From assembly GCF_900537075.1 (NCBI RefSeq), contig NZ_UNRA01000003.1, positions 99,081 to 163,080 on the forward strand: a stretch of 64,000 nt of DNA, written 5' to 3'. The position numbers and the translations under genes are program-made. Under the pieces are notes generated by a model. The model ran no database searches. It was not told the DNA's origin and was given only the letters and a program-made list of their open reading frames with translations. This stretch comes from Tropicibacter sp. Alg240-R139. Its GTDB lineage: Bacteria > Pseudomonadota > Alphaproteobacteria > Rhodobacterales > Rhodobacteraceae. Shown in pieces: positions 53,232 to 62,352 of the stretch (position 1 is its first letter; each line of letters begins with the position of its first letter).

Positions 53232-54086
53232 GGCCGGAATGGCCGAGGCTAAAGCCTGCTCAATCGGCGTTTCCTGAAAAGCGGGCAGCACCTCCTGAAA
53301 CCGGACCCCATCCAGACTGTGAGCTGTGCGCCACAAATAGCTCATCTCGACCAGACACCTCGCCAGCGGCCAAACCGGCTGCATCAACTTGATCTGTAGC
53401 CAGTTCATCCGTTTGACCACCACCTTGCGTCCCAGGATCGCCCCCAGATGCCCTGCCATATCTGCACCGCTGGCGGTGTAGCCCGGAAACGGAACATCAC
53501 AGAATTGCGGTAGATCATGCCGCATCTCGGCCAATTGCACCGCAGCCCGACATAGATCCGGCAGATAGGCCCAACTGTGGTCGATATCCGGGTCGCCGGG
53601 ATAGACAAACCGACCCATGGACAGCTTCTTGGCCATAATCATGTCGAACCAATTGCCCGAAGCCTGGGAGTCAATGAAATCCCCAGCCCGCAGGATTATC
53701 GTGCGCACACCGGATTTGGCATAGGCGCGCTCCATCTTAACCCGAACGCGCCCAAGCGAGTTTTGGGCCTGATGCGGCGTGGCCTCAGACCAGGGCGCAG
53801 GCGTGTCAGCGCCGTAGACATAGACGTTGCCCGGAACGATCACCGTGGCCTTGCTCAGCCGCGCCGCCTCGATCACTTGGGCATGCAATCGGGGCACGGT
53901 TTTGGCCCATTCAGGATAGGCTGGATTCCAACCATTCACGATCACATCGGCCCCTTGCGCGGCCAGGTTCAGACTGTCGCGACTGCGATCAAAGGTTTTG
54001 ACGGTCCACCCGGCAGTCCAAAATTGTTCAGCTGCATTGCGGCCAAATCGGCCTGTTGCACCAAGAATAAGTACGGTTCTGGTCAT
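53178..54086 (-). CDS. NAD(P)-dependent epimerase/reductase family protein
   Basis: A 302-residue Rossmann-fold protein starting MTRTVLILGATGRFGRNAAE at 54086, with the nucleotide-binding GATGRFG. The longer ORF to 54149 is not needed. It is an NmrA/atypical-SDR type protein. Divergent from the LysR gene at 54175; the spacer has CCATTCAC (54118-54125) and its complement GTGAATGG (54171-54178), a candidate LysR site. Substrate unknown. Confidence 0.83.
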   Translation of the reverse strand: MTRTVLILGATGRFGRNAAEQFWTAGWTVKTFDRSRDSLNLAAQGADVIVNGWNPAYPEWAKTVPRLHAQVIEAARLSKATVIVPGNVYVYGADTPAPWSEATPHQAQNSLGRVRVKMERAYAKSGVRTIILRAGDFIDSQASGNWFDMIMAKKLSMGRFVYPGDPDIDHSWAYLPDLCRAAVQLAEMRHDLPQFCDVPFPGYTASGADMAGHLGAILGRKVVVKRMNWLQIKLMQPVWPLARCLVEMSYLWRTAHSLDGVRFQEVLPAFQETPIEQALASAIPASLFGDQINPNQPVAAGT

Positions 54087-54174
54087 GGAAGTCCTCCTTT
54101 GCATGGCCCAAAGGTACCCATTCACATCAACACTATGAATTGCCCCCAAATGCAGATCATGTATTCATTGGTGA

Positions 54175-55086
54175 ATGGACAACACACTCACCTCAACCGA
54201 CTGGACCCTGATCCAAAGCTTTGTTGCTGTCGCTGAACATGGCTCTCTCTCGGGCGCGGCTCGTGCCCTGGGACGCAGCCAGCCCACCTTGGGACGGCAA
54301 ATTCAGGCGCTTGAAACGTCCCTTGGGGTGTCCCTTTTCGACCGACATGCCCGTGGCTTGAGCCTGAGCGATACCGGAGGCCGCCTGCTCCCGCTGGCGC
54401 AACAAATGCACGACGCGATGCAGGCCCTGACGTTGACGGCAGCGGGGCAATCCAAGGACCTAAGCGGCACAGTACGCCTGACCGCATCCGTCTTCATGTC
54501 TCACCACGTCTTGCCCGAAATCCTGGCCCGGATCAGAACTGCCGAACCGCGCATCCAACTGGAACTGGTCCCCACCGATGCGACCGAAAACCTGCTCTAC
54601 CGCGAGGCCGACATCGCCATCCGCATGTATCGCCCCAAACAGCTCGACATCGTGGCGCAACGCGTGGGCAGCATCCAACTGGGAGCCTATGCCGCGCACA
54701 GCTATCTGGCCCGCAAGGGGCATCCCGTGAAACCCGATGATCTGTTTGATCATGACATCGTCGGCTATGACAGTAACGACCTGATCATCCAGACTATGCA
54801 GCAGATGGGTTACTCTGTGACCCGCTCACAATTCCCGGTGCGCTGCGACAACCAAAGCGCCTATTGGCAACTGGTGCGTGCAGGCTGTGGCATCGGGTTT
54901 TGCCAGACATCCGTGGCCGAGGCCGACCCGACGGTCGCAAAGCTGGACCTCAACCTAGACATTCCACCGCTCGAGGTTTGGCTGGCAGCCCCCCAAGCGA
55001 TGCACCAGACCCCACGTATTCGCAGGGTCTGGGATTTACTGGTGACAGAACATCTGGCCGTTCAGGACGGCAAGTCGCCGGTATAA
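54175..55086 (+). CDS. LysR-family transcriptional regulator
   Basis: A 303-residue LysR protein with a helix-turn-helix in residues 9-68 (SFVAVAEHGSLSGAARAL, then SQPTLGRQIQALETSLG) and a ligand domain containing VLPEILARIRTAEPRIQLELV. It is divergent from the epimerase gene, its probable target. Its 3' end overlaps the converging peroxiredoxin-like gene by 25 nt. Confidence 0.92.
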   Translation: MDNTLTSTDWTLIQSFVAVAEHGSLSGAARALGRSQPTLGRQIQALETSLGVSLFDRHARGLSLSDTGGRLLPLAQQMHDAMQALTLTAAGQSKDLSGTVRLTASVFMSHHVLPEILARIRTAEPRIQLELVPTDATENLLYREADIAIRMYRPKQLDIVAQRVGSIQLGAYAAHSYLARKGHPVKPDDLFDHDIVGYDSNDLIIQTMQQMGYSVTRSQFPVRCDNQSAYWQLVRAGCGIGFCQTSVAEADPTVAKLDLNLDIPPLEVWLAAPQAMHQTPRIRRVWDLLVTEHLAVQDGKSPV

Positions 55087-55601
55087 GCACCGCGTGGCGG
55101 ATATTTGTTTTCCAACGCCCATTTGATGCCGCCAAGCATGTCCGCTGTCGATGGCCGCGCAAATGGCGTCGATTGCTGCCACCCAAAATACAGCGTCCGA
55201 TCCGGCGCGATGTAGAAATGCCCAGGCTCGGCAAACAGATCCGCCTCGGCCGACCCTTCGCGCTTGGATGAAATCCACAGCCCCCAATCCTCGTGCGCCG
55301 CCCTAAGCGACAACTCGTACCCGACCCGCAACTTCGACGTGCCCGCCTTTTCAACCGTCTGCTCGGCGCGATCCTTGGTATCGGTGCTGATCATGACCAC
55401 CTCGATCCCTTGCACCGCAAAGTCATCCAGCGCTGCCTCGACCTCGGCCATCTGGCGGATACAGATCGGGCAATGCAGACCGCGATAGACGATCACGACA
55501 GTGCCATTCTCCCCATGATTCTTGTCCAGATCAAAGGTCCCCTGACCCAAAGTCTCGATTGTTAGCGCAGGAACCTGTTTTCCTGGTGTCAGCATCGTCA
55601 T
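55062..55601 (-). CDS. AhpC/TSA-family peroxiredoxin-like protein
   Basis: A 179-residue thioredoxin-fold protein with the redox motif CPIC in VYRGLHCPICIRQM, followed by the usual IEVVMISTDTKDRAEQTVEKA. It is a two-cysteine thiol peroxidase-like or reductase-like protein. Converges on the LysR gene. No partner gene seen. Confidence 0.85.
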   Translation of the reverse strand: MTMLTPGKQVPALTIETLGQGTFDLDKNHGENGTVVIVYRGLHCPICIRQMAEVEAALDDFAVQGIEVVMISTDTKDRAEQTVEKAGTSKLRVGYELSLRAAHEDWGLWISSKREGSAEADLFAEPGHFYIAPDRTLYFGWQQSTPFARPSTADMLGGIKWALENKYPPRGAYTGDLPS

Positions 55602-55688
55602 TTTCCCTTGTTTTTGCCGGGATCGTCACATTGACCCCTCTGGCTGCACACGCTAGGCCCATTGCGACAGAACGCAAGGAGAGCCCCG

Positions 55689-56792
55689 ATGTCCAACCCC
55701 TCGCTCCTCATCCTTCCCGGTGATGGAATTGGCCCCGAAGTCATGGCAGAAGTGCGCAAAATCATCACTTGGTTTGGCGATAACCGTGGTCTTCAATTTG
55801 ACGTGAGCGAGGATCTGGTCGGCGGTGCGGCCTATGACGCGCACGGCGCGCCCCTGTCGGACGAGACAATGGCCAAAGCGCAAGAGGCCGACGCGGTTCT
55901 GCTGGGCGCCGTGGGTGGCCCCAAGTATGACGACCTGGATTTCTCGCTGAAACCCGAACGCGGCCTGCTGCGCCTGCGCAAGGAAATGGATCTATTTTCC
56001 AACCTGCGCCCGGCCCAGTGTTTTGACGCGCTGGCCGATTTCTCGTCGCTGAAGAAAGACATCGTTGCCGGTCTGGACATCATGATCGTGCGCGAGCTGA
56101 CCTCTGGCGTCTATTTCGGCGAGCCGCGCGGTATCTTTGAAGAAGGCAATGAACGCGTGGGCATCAACACCCAGCGTTACACCGAATCTGAAATCGAACG
56201 CGCCGCACGCTCGGCGTTTGAACTGGCAATGCGCCGCGGCAAAAAGGTCTGCTCGATGGAGAAGGCCAACGTGATGGAATCCGGTATCCTATGGCGCGAA
56301 GTGGCCACGCGTGTCGGCAAAGAATACCCCGAGGTAGAACTGAGCCACATGTACGCCGACAACGGCGCGATGCAGCTGGTGCGTGCACCCAAACAGTTCG
56401 ACGTAATCCTGACCGACAACCTGTTCGGCGACATCCTGTCCGACTGCGCCGCCATGCTCACCGGTTCGCTTGGCATGTTGCCGTCGGCCTCGCTGGGAGC
56501 CCCGATGGCCAATGGCCGTCCCAAAGCGCTGTACGAACCAGTCCACGGTTCGGCCCCGGACATCACCGGTCAGGGCAAAGCCAACCCCATCGCCTGCATC
56601 CTGAGCTTTGCGATGGCTCTGCGTTATTCGTTTGATCAGGGCGAAGAAGCTGCCCGCCTTGAGGCTGCCATCGAGAAAGTTTTGGCAGATGGCGCCCGCA
56701 CCAGCGACTTGCTGGGCGAAGAGGGTGTATCGCCACTGTCGACCTCGGAAATGGGCGACACGATTGTGTCCGCTCTGAACGACAGCCTCTGA
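55689..56792 (+). CDS. leuB: 3-isopropylmalate dehydrogenase
   Basis: A 367-residue NAD-dependent enzyme for leucine synthesis. The start at 55689 ([20 protein letters not shown]) has AAGGAG upstream. Signatures: [30 protein letters not shown] and [28 protein letters not shown]. It is 4.7 kb from leuD, so the leu genes are split. Confidence 0.97.
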   Translation: MSNPSLLILPGDGIGPEVMAEVRKIITWFGDNRGLQFDVSEDLVGGAAYDAHGAPLSDETMAKAQEADAVLLGAVGGPKYDDLDFSLKPERGLLRLRKEMDLFSNLRPAQCFDALADFSSLKKDIVAGLDIMIVRELTSGVYFGEPRGIFEEGNERVGINTQRYTESEIERAARSAFELAMRRGKKVCSMEKANVMESGILWREVATRVGKEYPEVELSHMYADNGAMQLVRAPKQFDVILTDNLFGDILSDCAAMLTGSLGMLPSASLGAPMANGRPKALYEPVHGSAPDITGQGKANPIACILSFAMALRYSFDQGEEAARLEAAIEKVLADGARTSDLLGEEGVSPLSTSEMGDTIVSALNDSL

Positions 56793-56802
56793 TACGGCAT
56801 CA

Positions 56803-56830
56803 GCCCGCGCTGGATTTCTCTGGCGCGGGC
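56803..56830 (+). terminator. Probable terminator after leuB
   Basis: GCCCGCGC (56803-56810) pairs with GCGCGGGC (56823-56830), with a 12-nt loop. The following AACTTCTTAA has only a weak T content, so the hairpin may act through RNA stability. Confidence 0.6.
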
Positions 56831-57375
56831 AACTTCTTAATCGCGACGATGTCCATGTAGTGATGCGAGGCACGCTCGACGTAGTGGAGCTACTCGCTGC
56901 AACCGTCGCAACGCGTCGGTATGCACACACATTGTCCGGTGAATAGGTCCCCGCTGCTCACCCGGCATCAGCCCTCAATGATGGCAGGTCCGGCGCCGCT
57001 CGACCAGATGACCTAGTCGCTCACCCCACAGCACATTGCACAGATAAACCCACGATCATAACCGTCGTCGCGCTCAAAGATTGCACACGCTTTGTCCCAA
57101 GCATACCGCTGCAAACGCCCTTTAACAGTGTCGCGATGAATCGCGTCAAAATCTCACGCAGTTTACCCCTGGCGGCGAATTTCAACACGGCAGACATGAT
57201 ATCTAAACCAACCGGAATCATGCAGATGCGGTCGACGAGAGCGCAGAGGTTGACGCTCATGTACGCTCCACATTTGCGATCAGAATGCCCAAAAGCAAGA
57301 GCTCCGAATTTCGCTATCGCCCTGACGTTTCCCCTTGCGAATGCCGAATCCGGGGTATAAATCACGCGCCACGGT
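56831..57375. other. Intergenic region before tRNA-Pro
   Basis: About 545 nt with no convincing gene. A minus-strand ORF of 114 codons (57021-57365) has no family character. The region just before 57376 should hold the tRNA promoter. Nothing else was seen. Confidence 0.4.
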
Positions 57376-57452
57376 CGGAGTGTAGCTCAGCCTGGTAGAG
57401 CACTGTCTTCGGGAGGCAGGGGTCGGAGGTTCGAATCCTCTCACTCCGACCA
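57376..57452 (+). tRNA. tRNA-Pro (anticodon CGG)
   Basis: A full cloverleaf: acceptor CGGAGTG (57376-57382) with CACTCCG (57442-57448), anticodon stem CTGTC/GGCAG with loop TTCGGGA giving anticodon CGG, T arm GGAGG-TTCGAAT-CCTC, and an encoded ACCA. tRNA genes like this are common integration sites; an integrase tail lies 70 nt downstream. Confidence 0.96.
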
Positions 57453-57521
57453 ACAAAACAAGGCGCCCAGCAGCACCTTTGTTGTTGTGAGACAGTGATC
57501 CGAGGTTCGCTGAACCTGAGC

Positions 57522-57638
57522 CTAATCGAACTCCAACGCGCTGGCGGCTTTGCGTAGGTGTTCCGGGCTGTAGCGCGCATAGACAGACGCGGTGTTCCGC
57601 GAGGCCGAATGGCCGAGAAACTGCGCAATCTCCTCCAT
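57522..57638 (-). pseudogene. Tyrosine recombinase (integrase) C-terminal remnant
   Basis: On the minus strand from 57638, MEEIAQFLGHSASRNTASVY then ARYSPEHLRKAASALEFD and a TAG stop. This is the end of a phage-type integrase, with the HxASxNTxxVYARYSP tail, and the catalytic tyrosine in VYARYSP. The rest has been cut off at the left end of the IS3-family element, which begins at 57639. Its position after tRNA-Pro marks an old integration. Confidence 0.8.
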
Positions 57639-57672
57639 TGAGCAGCCTCATCTGACTGGTCCAAGTTGATTG

Positions 57673-58487
57673 TTAGTGCATCATCGGCCTCTGATCCACC
57701 GGGATGATGGTTTCAGGCGCTGGCGGGCGATAGCCCAGTGCACTGTGGGGGCGTTTTGTGTTGTAGTGTCTCCTCCATTGTTCGATCAGGATTTGTGCTT
57801 CGCGCAAGCTGTAGAAGATTTCACCGTTGAGCAGCTCATCCCTGAACCGGCCATTGAAGCTTTCACAGTATCCGTTCTCCCACGGGCTCCCAGGTTCGAT
57901 GTAAGCTGTCTTGGCGCCAACGGCGGCGATCCAGTCTCGGACAGCCTGGGCGACAAATTCCGGCCCATTGTCGGAACGTATGAAACTCGGCGCGCCGCGA
58001 AGTATGAACAGGTCTGTCAGGACATCGATTACATCGGTCGAGTTCAGCTTCCGCTCGACCCTGATAGCCAAACATTCCCGACTGAACTCATCAAGGATGT
58101 TCAGCGTCCGGAAGGCTTTGCCATCATCGGTTAAGCAATGGACGAAGTTATGTGACCAAACATGGTTGCGATACTCCGGCCTCAGGCGAACACACGATCC
58201 GTCCACTGCCCGGCAGGGCATTGCGCAGCAATGTCCCGAGAGGGTTCAGCCAGAGCCGTCCTTTCTTCGGTTGCTTTATTGGCACTTTTCAGCCCCTCTC
58301 GCCGCCAAAGCCGTGCAACCCGCCCGTCGCTGGCAGACCATCCGGCCTCTCTCAGCAGTGCAGCGATCCTGCGATAGCCATATCGGCCGTATTGACGGGT
58401 CAGCTCGATCATGTCGGCGACCAGTCGGTCTTCGTCTGCGCGACCCTGTGGGACGCGCCGTTGCGTGGACCGGTGTTGTCCAAGCAC
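57673..58487 (-). pseudogene. IS3-family transposase OrfB, disrupted
   Basis: The DDE integrase domain is present: [35 protein letters not shown] with the second acid residue, and [20 protein letters not shown] with the catalytic glutamate. An N-terminal part (RLVADMIELTRQYGRYGYRR) lies in another frame. Two lesions separate them: one extra A in GCTGAAAAGTGCC near 58293, and a 41-nt palindromic insert at 58203-58243. The reading frame upstream extends to about 58560, next to orfA. Confidence 0.88.
58203..58243 (-). repeat. 41-nt palindromic insert, copy 1
   Basis: On the minus strand, CCTCTCGGGA at 58243, then CATTGC-TGC-GCAATG, CCC and TGCCGGGCAGTGG. It forms two hairpins: GGG plus CATTGC with GCAATG plus CCC (one bulged A), and CTGCC-G-GGCAG. 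It interrupts orfB between the HTH and the DDE domain. It is 32/41 identical to the insert at 63925-63965 in an unrelated transposase. Confidence 0.8.
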
Positions 58488-58561
58488 GCGGCAGGCGCGT
58501 CGCTCAGATACTTTGAGCTGGCTGCGGACATGATCGATGCAGGCACGACGACGAGCGGGGC

Positions 58562-58840
58562 TCAGTAGTTTCCCTTTGTGGCTTCCGTCAGGATCAGTTT
58601 GTCCAGCGTCAGATCTGAAACTGCGCGTCTCAGCCGCTCGTTCTCTTTCTGAAGCCGTTTCAGTTCTTTCAATTGATCAACACCCATTCCACCATACTTC
58701 TTCCGCCAGCGGTAATAAGTTTGCTCAACAACGCCGATCTGTCTGATCGCATCAAGACGGGACATCCCTTGCCCCATCAGAACTTCAACCTGCCGTAACT
58801 TCGAGACATTCTCTTCAGGCTTCGGTCTCTTGTTTGCCAT
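58562..58840 (-). CDS. IS3-family transposase OrfA
   Basis: A 92-residue DNA-binding protein starting MANKRPKPEENVSKLRQVEV. It has a helix-turn-helix (IRQIGVVEQTYYRWRKKYGG) and a leucine-zipper-like LKELKRLQKENERLRRAV. It is intact. Normally, OrfA and OrfB are joined by -1 frameshifting; here OrfB is disrupted, so the element cannot move alone. Confidence 0.9.
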   Translation of the reverse strand: MANKRPKPEENVSKLRQVEVLMGQGMSRLDAIRQIGVVEQTYYRWRKKYGGMGVDQLKELKRLQKENERLRRAVSDLTLDKLILTEATKGNY

Positions 58841-58896
58841 TCGTGGTCCTCCATTTCCTAAACATAACGGTGGACCAGTTCAGTTGGGGAGGCTCA

Positions 58897-59018
58897 GCCG
58901 GAGCGAAATCTGCATTGCTTTGGAGCTTGCATGTCTCCGCAGAGCACTCATCAGGATGCTCTCAACGGCAGAAGAAATCATCGGAACAGAACATGAAGGA
59001 GATTTAACAATGCGTTGA
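58897..59018 (+). pseudogene. Possible C-terminal gene remnant next to the IS element
   Basis: An open frame running out of the IS right end: RSEICIALELACLRRALIRM, then LSTAEEIIGTEHEGDLTMR and stop. It looks coding but has no start of its own. It may be the tail of a gene cut off by insertion or deletion. No family is recognised. Confidence 0.35.
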
Positions 59019-59068
59019 TAGTTTTTGATTTTTCGCCTGATTGCTGCCCAAAGTTCCTTACTCTCGTG

Positions 59069-60583
59069 TTACGCCCAGCTCTCAGCATAGAGCTGTTCGA
59101 TCTGCACAACCTCATCATCGCTCAGGGCCTCGAATTCGCCACTGCGTGCTCTTCTGGAGAGTTTGCCGTTATTCTGTGCCAGGAACTTTCTGAGCAATTC
59201 AGTTTCCTTATTGGGCATGTCGACAATGCGAGCAAGCCCCGTGGCGAAACGGTCATATCCTTCAAGGAAACCGACTTCCCGTGGCAGGTCTTCATCAATC
59301 GTGGTTTGAACACAACGCGCCAGGAAGGTGGCCTGTTCCGTTGCATCGAAATACCGGTAGTAATGCGCCGTCTCTCCGGCGATTTTTACATTTCCTTTTG
59401 GATCAGCACCCCAATCAATGAATGGCAGAAGCGGGCCGGAATAGGCTCTCAGAACCCGGTTGTACGCGTCTATATTTCTCAGAATCACCGCGCTGATAGG
59501 GAATACGACCCCGGGAGGATTGAAACCGGCGCGGGCCAGCACGTGATGGAACAGGTACCTGTGCAGTCTGCCATTGCCATCGACATAGGGGTGAATGAAG
59601 ACGAAACCAAAAGCCAGCACCGCCGCCGTCAGGATCGGATGCTGATGCCGCGCCAAAGAGATCTCATCATAATCGATCAGGCCTTTCATCAGGCTATCAA
59701 GGTCTTCCCACCGCGCGCTGATATGAGATGGAATTGGCTCCATGGTTGTTCTATCATGGGAACCGATGAACCCTTCTTCCTTCCGGACGCCAAGCCTCAC
59801 AAACCTGGCATCTCCGATCACGATTTGCTGAAGGCGGTTAAGTTCGTCGACAGAAAGCTCATGCTGCCCAGCTTCTCCGATGGCCTGTCCCCAACGGGCA
59901 CCCTGGGCGGGGGTTGGTTTTTCGTTCTCAATGGCAAATGATGCCTTGCTGTCATCAAGGAGCATGAATGCCGCGGCCCGGCGCATCAGGTCTTCAGGAA
60001 CCCTGCCAGCGGCTGCACTGGCTTCATCCGTCAGGTTTCTGACTTCAAGCAGATGAACCAGTTCCGGTGTCCGCCGGACAATTGGACAGAATGCGGGCGT
60101 GCCGGGCAGGTTGTCATGGATTTTGTGGCGCGAAGAATTCTCAACAATGATACCGGTGTAATGCAGTTCCTCATCGAGGAAACTGACATATTTGACCTTG
60201 CCAAGATCAGGCAAATCCAGCCGTGAGCCAGTCATCCATTCATAGATGAACCACAGACGCCGGGAAAACGTGCTGGTGATATGGTGCAGTACCATCTCGG
60301 TGATCTCTTCTGCGGGGACGACCTGAAAAAGGCGATCCAGTACACTGAGATTGATGCCTTCATACCGGAACGCGAGTTGAAGATGATTGGCCAAGTTGTC
60401 ATCGGGCTGTTGACGTGATCGCAACATGATCCAGTCATCGGTGGATACTGGGCTATGCCGGTCTGCAACGGCCATCAGACGCGGAGGCATAGGGATATGA
60501 AGTTTGTGGGTATCGACAACCCAAGCATAACCGGCCGGGTTACCTGCTTCTGGCAGTCTTCGACCATGAAAGTGGGATATCAC
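59069..60583 (-). CDS. Fic-family protein, class II with inhibitory helix
   Basis: A 504-residue protein. The Fic core is HPYVDGNGRLHR (331-342), with catalytic His331 and the GNGR loop. An inhibitory motif SFAIEN (215-220), matching S-x-x-x-E-N, is N-terminal to the core, as in class II Fic. The C-terminal third (about 400-504) ends in a helical domain. Fic proteins transfer AMP or other nucleotides from NTPs to proteins. No antitoxin gene is seen nearby. It lies alone in a decayed region; role unknown. Confidence 0.9.
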   Translation of the reverse strand: MISHFHGRRLPEAGNPAGYAWVVDTHKLHIPMPPRLMAVADRHSPVSTDDWIMLRSRQQPDDNLANHLQLAFRYEGINLSVLDRLFQVVPAEEITEMVLHHITSTFSRRLWFIYEWMTGSRLDLPDLGKVKYVSFLDEELHYTGIIVENSSRHKIHDNLPGTPAFCPIVRRTPELVHLLEVRNLTDEASAAAGRVPEDLMRRAAAFMLLDDSKASFAIENEKPTPAQGARWGQAIGEAGQHELSVDELNRLQQIVIGDARFVRLGVRKEEGFIGSHDRTTMEPIPSHISARWEDLDSLMKGLIDYDEISLARHQHPILTAAVLAFGFVFIHPYVDGNGRLHRYLFHHVLARAGFNPPGVVFPISAVILRNIDAYNRVLRAYSGPLLPFIDWGADPKGNVKIAGETAHYYRYFDATEQATFLARCVQTTIDEDLPREVGFLEGYDRFATGLARIVDMPNKETELLRKFLAQNNGKLSRRARSGEFEALSDDEVVQIEQLYAESWA

Positions 60584-61140
60584 CGTACAGTTCCCTCACA
60601 GAATTTAACATCACGTACAATATCATCACCCCCGCCGCACAAAACAATCACTCTTCGTACCTTTTATTCACTGTGAGTCATTTTTGTACATTTTAGTCAC
60701 CACCATGTCCAGACCATGGATCAGTACATTTCTTTCACCAAGCACACAATCTCATAACCTCCGTGGCTGCTTCATACATACCACTCACCCTTAACATCGA
60801 CCGACGCATGTCGCGGCGCCCCACAACCGCTTTGCAGTTGGATCTGGCCCGCACCGCCAGATCAGATGATCATCAAGTAATGGCGCGCATTGCGGCTCCG
60901 AAATCACCACTTTCGTTTATCATATCGACTTCGGATAACATCGACACAGGGACCGGGATTTCCGCAGCCGACGTTGCTGCCGGGACCGGAAAATTACGTC
61001 TTCACTTCTGACTTCTGGAATCTTCCCAGACTTGCGCCTTTGCACAATCGATGGCACAAAGTTTTGCACAAACTGGTGTCTGGCAGTTTCGGTGCTGGAT
61101 TTTATCGTTTGAAATCAACGCTGTGCAAAATGGCTCCGGG
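60584..61140. other. AT-rich region upstream of the Fic gene
   Basis: Low GC compared with the rest. It contains an 82-codon plus-strand frame (60763-61011) with no family character. GGCTCCGG at 61132-61139 and CCGGAGCC at 61149-61156 form a short stem into the next feature. Otherwise nothing was seen. Confidence 0.4.
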
Positions 61141-61165
61141 CCCTACCGCCGGAGCCAAAATCTCT
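61141..61165 (+). repeat. Inverted copy of the tRNA-Asn 3' end (att-like)
   Basis: The 25 nt at 61141-61165 are identical to the tRNA-Asn 3' end and its flank read on the minus strand (61603 down to 61579), starting CCCTACCGCCGGAGCCAAAA. The copy is inverted relative to the tRNA. It resembles an attachment core left by an integrated element. Confidence 0.85.
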
Positions 61166-61189
61166 CTTAGATAACAAGAGAGTAACAAG

Positions 61190-61212
61190 CCGCCCCTAGG
61201 GGCGGTTTTTTG
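61190..61212 (+). terminator. Rho-independent terminator
   Basis: CCGCCCC (61190-61196), TA, GGGGCGG (61199-61205), then TTTTTT. A weaker stem CTCTCTT/AAGAGAG lies just before. It belongs to whatever element left the att-like repeat. Confidence 0.85.
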
Positions 61213-61252
61213 TTTTCTGCAACACCTCTGCAACATGGCGATTTGTACTGAT

Positions 61253-61442
61253 TTAATACGGGATATCGTCGTCAGAAGTTTCGAGGCTACACTCGAAGTC
61301 GCCATTACCATCCAAAGTTTCACGCTCTGCACCGCGAATGAACCACCATGCACCGCGCCTTTGGTTCAGCGACCTAGGTATAGCACACAATTTCCAAAGA
61401 ACATGTAGACCTCGAATGATTACATCCCCGGCTTTGTTCTGT
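61253..61442 (-). pseudogene. Open frame without a start (gene tail)
   Basis: On the minus strand, a frame running from about 61442 to a TAA at 61253 encodes AGDVIIRGLHVLWKLCAIPR, then SLNQRRGAWWFIRGAERETL and DGNGDFECSLETSDDDIPY. It has no ATG; a rare start is possible. The tail looks coding. No family recognised. It lies between the att-like repeat and tRNA-Asn. Confidence 0.4.
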
Positions 61443-61586
61443 CAGTATATGGGCGTCAATTCAACTTCCACGAAAAAGAATGTTTCGAAGGATTTTGATG
61501 TCGAATAGTTGATGAATAGCTACCTGAAAACGACAAAGATCACCCTGAAGAGCGACCTTTATGTCATTGATCTCATTTAGAGATTT

Positions 61587-61661
61587 TGGCTCCGGCGGTA
61601 GGGATCGAACCTACGACCAATTGATTAACAGTCAACTGCTCTACCGCTGAGCTACGCCGGA
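61587..61661 (-). tRNA. tRNA-Asn (anticodon GTT)
   Basis: On the minus strand: acceptor TCCGGCG (complement of 61655-61661) with CGCCGGA, anticodon stem GTTGA/TCAAT around CTGTTAA giving GTT, T arm with GTTCGATC, and an encoded GCCA end. Its 3' end is duplicated in inverted orientation at 61141. Confidence 0.96.
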
Positions 61662-62352
61662 ACGGTGCACGCCGTATAGCAACCGCATTTGGAGACGTCC
61701 AGAGCCGATTTTGAGAATTTTCACAGGACGGAAGTGCAACAGGGTAGGCAACACACTGTCACTTCAGACCCGCTTCTCCTGACCTGCTCATATTCGTTTG
61801 TGAAACGACATCCTCGCGGACACAAGATGTACAAAACCAATCGGGAAAGATCACCCTCAGATCTTTCAACCAAAAAGACACAGCTCGCGTCTTCACATCT
61901 CTTAACTCACTAGATTGCTACTGGATTTTCAATTGATGCCTGAAATTTGACTGTCGCACTGATGTCGTCTCTGGCACCACAAATTTAGGCGACCCACCAG
62001 GCGGTGAACACATACCGGGTCGCGGTTTGATCTAAGTGCGCGACCGATCCCGGACCATACCGCCCGCGGTGCCGGTTAAGTCCCTGTTGACGCAAGTCGA
62101 CCGGGGTCTTGGTCAGAGAACAAACAAAAAGGCACGCGGTGGCTTAGGTTTGGCTGTTGGACGTAACCTCGGCCCAACTTTAAACTCCAGTCGCACGACA
62201 ATCAGTGTAGTGAGACACTTATTATTGCAGTAACTGGAAGAGCCCCGAAGAAGGCGGAAGAATACGGAAAGAACCCACGAAATAGGGGGGGGTTCAGGGC
62301 CGATTGATCCCAAATTGGACGATTGTTCGAATGTCTTTCAAAGAGGCTTAGA
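61662..62352. other. Intergenic, no gene seen
   Basis: About 690 nt. Frames at 61689-61913 and 62036-62233 have no family character. Composition varies. It may hold remains of the element that carried the downstream phage genes. Confidence 0.4.

Larger units (their letters stand above)
57639..58896 (-). mobile_element. IS3-family (IS407-group-like) insertion sequence
   Basis: A 1258-bp element with imperfect inverted ends: left TGAGCAGCCTCATCTGACTG at 57639 and, as the complement, TGAGCCTCCCCAACTGAACT at 58896, both followed by GGTCCA. It carries orfA and a broken orfB. No target-site duplication is evident, and the sequence on the right side is not the other half of the integrase, so a deletion or rearrangement followed insertion. 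The exact end bases are inferred. Confidence 0.85.

Noticed and set aside
57021..57365. A 114-codon minus-strand ORF before tRNA-Pro
   Set aside because: No recognisable motif or ribosome-binding site; the region looks intergenic.
60763..61011. An 82-codon plus-strand ORF near the Fic gene
   Set aside because: No family character and sits in AT-rich decayed sequence.
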